NCBI GenBank assembly: GCA_964638055.1
Contig: CAZWXF010000002.1
Coordinates: 56,106-120,105 of the forward strand
Direction: 5' to 3'
DNA: 64,000 bases
DNA from: Prado023 sp964638055
Lineage (GTDB): Bacteria > Actinomycetota > Actinomycetes > S36-B12 > CAIYMF01
Under the pieces are notes generated by a model that made no database searches, had not been told where the DNA came from, and was given only the letters and a program-made list of their open reading frames with translations. Both the position numbers and the translations under genes were made by a program. Positions 60,621 through 64,000 of the stretch are shown here, piece after piece. Each line of letters starts with the position of its first letter. Position 1 is the first letter of the stretch.

Positions 60621-60752
60621 GTGTGTCGAGACCCGCCGGTCGAGCTTGTCGAGACCCTGCGCCCGGCGAGCGGTGTCTCGAGACCCCGCCCGTCGAGTGC
60701 TGTGTCGAGCCTGTCGAGACGACGACCCCGCCGGTCGAGCCTGTCGAGACCC
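60621..60752. repeat. Cluster of dispersed GTCGAGCCTGTCGAGAC elements
   Basis: At least four TCGAG-nnTGTCGAGAC words occur between pflA and pflB (for example GGTCGAGCTTGTCGAGACC at 60639-60657 and GGTCGAGCCTGTCGAGACC at 60734-60752). TCGA-centred arms allow hairpins. Same family as the array at 9.6 kb. Confidence 0.8.
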
Positions 60753-60800
60753 ATCATGGCTGCCCGACGCCGCATCCGCTCCTCGTGACGCAGCCGGGCC

Positions 60801-63068
60801 TCAGACGCTCATGTGGAACGTGCGCTCGATGACGTCGCGCTGCTGCTCGCGGGTGAGGCGCACGAAGTTGACGGCGTACCCGGAGACCCGGATGGTCAGC
60901 TGGGGGTAGTTCTCGGGATTCTCCATGGCGTCGAGCAGCATGTCTCGGTTCAGGACGTTGACGTTCAGGTGGAATCCGCGGCTGGCCACGTACCCGTCGA
61001 GGACCCCGATCAGGTTGTCGATGCGCTCGTCCTCGGTCTTGCCCAGCCCGCTGGGGATCACCGACACGGTCATGGAGATTCCGTCCTGGGCGTCCTCGTA
61101 GGGCAGGTGCGCAACGGACAGCGCCGCCGGGATGAGGCCCTTCTTGTCCCTGCCGTGCATGGGGTTGGCGCCGGGCGCGAAGGGCTCACCCCTCTTGCGA
61201 CCGTCCGGCGTCGCGCCGGTGTTCGTGCCGTAGACCACGTTGGAGGTGATCGTGAGCACCGACTGGGTGTGCCGGGCGTCCCGGTAGGCCGGGTATGAGC
61301 GGACCTTCTCCATGAACTCGTGGACGATCCTCGCCGCGATGTCGTCCACGCGGGGATCGTTGTTCCCGAAGGCCGGGTACTCGCCGTCGATGACGAAGTC
61401 GGTGATCAGCCCCGTCTCGTCGCGGACCGGATGGACGCCGGCGTACTTGATCGCAGCGAAGGAGTCCGCCACGATGGAGAGCCCCGCGATGCCGCAGGCG
61501 AGGGTGCGCTCCGGGTTGTAGTCGTGCAGCGCCATCTCCAGGCGCTCGTAGCAGTACTTGTCGTGCATGTAGTGGATGATGTTGAGCGCGTTGACGTAGA
61601 TGTCGGCCAGCCAGGTCATGGCGATGTCGAAGCGCCCCCAGACGTCGTCGAAGTCCAGCGTGTCGCCGACCACGGGCTCGCCGATCGGCATGACGCGCTT
61701 GCCCGAGATCTCGTCGCGGCCGCCGTTGAGCGCGTAGAGCAGCGTCTTGGCCAGGTTCACCCGGGCGCCGAAGAACTGCATCCGCTTGCCGACCGGCATG
61801 CTGGAGACGCAGCACGCGATGGCGCAGTCGTCGCCGTCCTTGTTGAACTCGCGCAGCAGGTCGTCGGACTCGTACTGGATCGCGGAGGTGCCGATGGAGA
61901 CCTTCGCGCAGAAGCGCTTGAATCCCTCGGGCAGCGTGGGCGACCACAGCACCGTCAGGTTGGGCTCGGGGGCGGGACCCAGGTTGTACAGCGTGTGCAG
62001 GAACCGGAACGAGGACTTGGTCACCATGGTGCGTCCGTCGTAGTTCATGCCCCCGATCGCCTCGGTCACCCACGTCGGGTCGCCGCTGAACAGGGCGTCG
62101 TACTCAGGGGTGCGAAGGAAGCGCACCATCCGCAGCTTGATCACGAAGTCGTCGATGAGCTCCTGCGCGCCCTGCTCGGTGAGGATCCCGTCCCGCAGAT
62201 CCCGCTCCAGGTACACGTCGAGGAACGTCGAGACGCGACCCAGGCTCATCGCCGCGCCGTTCTGCTCCTTCACCGCGCCCAGGTAGGCCAGGTAGAGCCA
62301 CTGGATCGCCTCCCGCGCGTCCTGGGCCGGCCGTCGCAGGTCGAAGCCGTGCATGTCGCCGAGCTCGATCAGCTCGGCGAGGGCGCGGATCTGCTCGGAC
62401 AGCTCCTCGCGGTCGCGGATGATCGACTCGGAGCTCAGTCGCTCGTTGAGGCGGGCGAACTCTGCGCGCTTGGCCGCCACCAGCGCGTCCACGCCGTACA
62501 GCGCGACGCGGCGGTAGTCGCCGATGATCCGACCGCGCCCGTAGGCATCCGGCAGCCCGGTGATCACGTGGCTCGACCGAGCGGCGCGGATAGCCGGGGT
62601 GTAGGCGTCGAACACCCCCTGGTTGTGGGTCTTGCGGTACTTGGTGAAGATCTCGTGCACCGTCGGGTCCGGCTCGTAGCCGAATGCCTTCAAGCCGTTC
62701 TCCACGATCCGGATGCCGCCGTTGGGCATGATCGCGCGCTTGAGCGGGGCGTCCGTCTGCAGCCCGACGATGAGCTCGGGGATGTCCGGGCTGATCCGTC
62801 CCGGAGCATGAGAGGTGATCGTGCTGGGAGTGCTTGCATCCACATCGAGAACACCGCGCTCGCGCTCCACGACCATCAGACCCGCGACGTAGCGCCACAG
62901 ATCCTCGGTGCGCTCCGTCGGCCCCGCCAGGAAGGAGTCGTCGCCGGTGTAAGGGGTGTAGTTGCCCTTGATGAAGCCCAGGACGTCGATGGTCGTCCGC
63001 CAGCCACCGTTGTCGAAGCCCCGCCAGGGGTCTGTGCTCGTCGCCTGCGGATCTGTCGTAAGGGTCAC
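60801..63068 (-). CDS. pflB: Pyruvate formate-lyase (formate C-acetyltransferase)
   Basis: Glycyl-radical enzyme, 755 residues, converting pyruvate and CoA to acetyl-CoA and formate. The catalytic cysteine pair is in AIACCVSSMPVGKRMQFFG, and the radical Gly730 in RVSGYAVNFVRLT. N-terminal PWRGFDNGGWRTTIDVLGFI and GRGRIIGDYRRVALYG match true PFL rather than glycerol dehydratase-type paralogues. GTG 63068 follows AGGAG. Indicates mixed-acid or formate-producing fermentation. Confidence 0.96.
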   Translation of the reverse strand: MTLTTDPQATSTDPWRGFDNGGWRTTIDVLGFIKGNYTPYTGDDSFLAGPTERTEDLWRYVAGLMVVERERGVLDVDASTPSTITSHAPGRISPDIPELIVGLQTDAPLKRAIMPNGGIRIVENGLKAFGYEPDPTVHEIFTKYRKTHNQGVFDAYTPAIRAARSSHVITGLPDAYGRGRIIGDYRRVALYGVDALVAAKRAEFARLNERLSSESIIRDREELSEQIRALAELIELGDMHGFDLRRPAQDAREAIQWLYLAYLGAVKEQNGAAMSLGRVSTFLDVYLERDLRDGILTEQGAQELIDDFVIKLRMVRFLRTPEYDALFSGDPTWVTEAIGGMNYDGRTMVTKSSFRFLHTLYNLGPAPEPNLTVLWSPTLPEGFKRFCAKVSIGTSAIQYESDDLLREFNKDGDDCAIACCVSSMPVGKRMQFFGARVNLAKTLLYALNGGRDEISGKRVMPIGEPVVGDTLDFDDVWGRFDIAMTWLADIYVNALNIIHYMHDKYCYERLEMALHDYNPERTLACGIAGLSIVADSFAAIKYAGVHPVRDETGLITDFVIDGEYPAFGNNDPRVDDIAARIVHEFMEKVRSYPAYRDARHTQSVLTITSNVVYGTNTGATPDGRKRGEPFAPGANPMHGRDKKGLIPAALSVAHLPYEDAQDGISMTVSVIPSGLGKTEDERIDNLIGVLDGYVASRGFHLNVNVLNRDMLLDAMENPENYPQLTIRVSGYAVNFVRLTREQQRDVIERTFHMSV

Positions 63069-63284
63069 GATGCACGCTCCTGTCGTAGGTGCTCACATTC
63101 TGCACGTCCCGCCCCGAGATCACCCCTCGATGTCTCCCGCAGTGGAAGGCCGGGCGAGGATCGGCGCACGGACCTGCTCCCGGTTCAACGCACGGAGGGA
63201 GGACCGGCCCTGATCGGGCATCCGTGGGCGCTGCAAGATCGAACCCGCAGGACGGACCGGCCTCGAGGCTCGGGGAACGCCAGG

Positions 63285-64000
63285 TCAGGTCAGGGTGTCC
63301 CCGACCCGTCGTGGGATGTGGGGCCGACCCATGAGGGCCGGCAGGTCGACGAGCTGGGGGCCCGCCGGCCCCGGGTCGCCGGTGATCACGACACCGACCG
63401 TGCCGAAGTCGACGCTGAGCCTGATGCCATCCGAGGAGGCGATCCGCAGCCAAGCGCGGCGCATGTCATGGGACCAGTAGATGTCGTCGTGCACGATGAT
63501 CGCGCCCTCCTTCCTGACCAGGGAGAGCACCCGCTGGTGGTAGTGCAGTGTGGCGGCTCCCTCGTGCTGGCCGTCGACGAACGCCAGGTCGAAGGGCTGT
63601 TCAGCCGCGAGAGCATCCAGCGCATCGTCGAAGAGCGCGTTGCGGACCTCGAACGTCTCGGAGAACTCCGCGATGTGGTCCCGGGCGATCCGGCACAGGT
63701 CTGCCGAGCCCTCCACCGTGACCAGGCGCGTGCCCGGTGAGGACCCCATCCAGCACGCGCTCAAGCCCGTGTTGGTGCCCAGCTCCAGGACTCGGGCAAC
63801 CCCCGACCCGGCAGTCAACCGCCGCAGGAGTATCCCCTTGCGCGGACGGGAGCCGGTTCGAGAGTGTGCGGCTGCGCTCTGCTTGCGCTGGGGACCGGGC
63901 AGGGCGTGCCCAGCGGCGTCCGTCCGGAAGGACCCGGGCACGGGTGAGTGGAAGCTGCTCATGCGGGCCTCGGTCGCGGCCATGGCGGCCCGCAGGCCCT
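63285..64000 (-). CDS. Class I SAM-dependent methyltransferase, probably cut by the window edge
   Basis: At least 232 residues. SAM motif I VARVLELGTNTGLSACWM, acidic VTVEGS, FDLAFVDGQHEG, and IIVHDDIYWSHDM, as in O-methyltransferase-like (Methyltransf_24) proteins. An ATG at 63983 is possible, but the frame stays open to base 64000 with protein-like GLRAA before it, so the true start may lie beyond the window. Substrate unknown. Confidence 0.8.
   Translation of the reverse strand, partial: GLRAAMAATEARMSSFHSPVPGSFRTDAAGHALPGPQRKQSAAAHSRTGSRPRKGILLRRLTAGSGVARVLELGTNTGLSACWMGSSPGTRLVTVEGSADLCRIARDHIAEFSETFEVRNALFDDALDALAAEQPFDLAFVDGQHEGAATLHYHQRVLSLVRKEGAIIVHDDIYWSHDMRRAWLRIASSDGIRLSVDFGTVGVVITGDPGPAGPQLVDLPALMGRPHIPRRVGDTLT

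Noticed and set aside
63089..63105. Rex or CRP operator upstream of pflB
   Set aside because: Only GTGC...GCAC four-base arms are visible; neither the TTGTGA-N-TCACAA nor the TGTGA-N6-TCACA pattern is met.

Overview
The window is about 64 kb of very GC-rich, gene-dense DNA from an actinobacterium. Evidence includes many GTG starts, ATGA/GTGA-type gene overlaps, TAnnnT -10 boxes a few bases before leaderless starts, and a haem / cytochrome-c-maturation / menaquinone gene order typical of Actinobacteria. The pfl genes suggest a facultative or fermentative anaerobe that also keeps a menaquinone and cytochrome c respiratory chain. A run of 100 Ns inside a tandem repeat shows that this is a draft scaffold. 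I cannot fix the genus; Propionibacteriales or Micrococcales relatives are plausible. I saw no rRNA, tRNA or CRISPR array.

Layout. 1-13 kb: relic of a metallo-beta-lactamase-fold hydrolase, small membrane protein, P-type cation ATPase, DUF3516-type DExH helicase, M23 peptidase, propionyl-CoA synthetase, a 30-bp tandem array, zinc alcohol dehydrogenase, a lone HMG-CoA reductase and a pterin-carbinolamine dehydratase. 13-20.5 kb: a RibD_C-type reductase coupled to an unusual dihydropteroate-synthase-like protein, a TipA-like MerR regulator with a recognisable operator, a secreted SNase/lamin-tail protein with histone-H1-like tails, TrmL, and a membrane PP2C phosphatase. 20.5-23.5 kb: a three-gene sugar ABC importer operon.

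23.6-35 kb: one long, tightly overlapping stretch, hemA-hemC-hemD-hemB-hemL, then a histidine phosphatase, a TlpA/ResA-like thioredoxin, CcdA, ResB and CcsB. It makes haem and attaches it to cytochrome c. 35-39 kb: a PLDc_N membrane protein, an OhrR-type regulator with its glutathione peroxidase, and menA-menE. 39-45 kb is accessory DNA: a MITE-like element, a decayed 15-nt-periodic region, a DUF222/HNH protein under a LexA-like palindrome, uncharacterised and frameshifted genes, and the assembly gap in 90-bp repeats.

45-50 kb: an ABC-2 exporter with two separate ATPases (RbbA/YhhJ-like) and a large unknown protein with two NPQPLPP motifs. 50-60 kb: the rest of menaquinone synthesis (menB, menC, menD, isochorismate synthase, menG), interrupted by 1.4 kb of diverged intergenic duplications and an acyl-CoA synthetase. 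60-64 kb: pyruvate formate-lyase with its activase, and a SAM methyltransferase that probably runs off the window.
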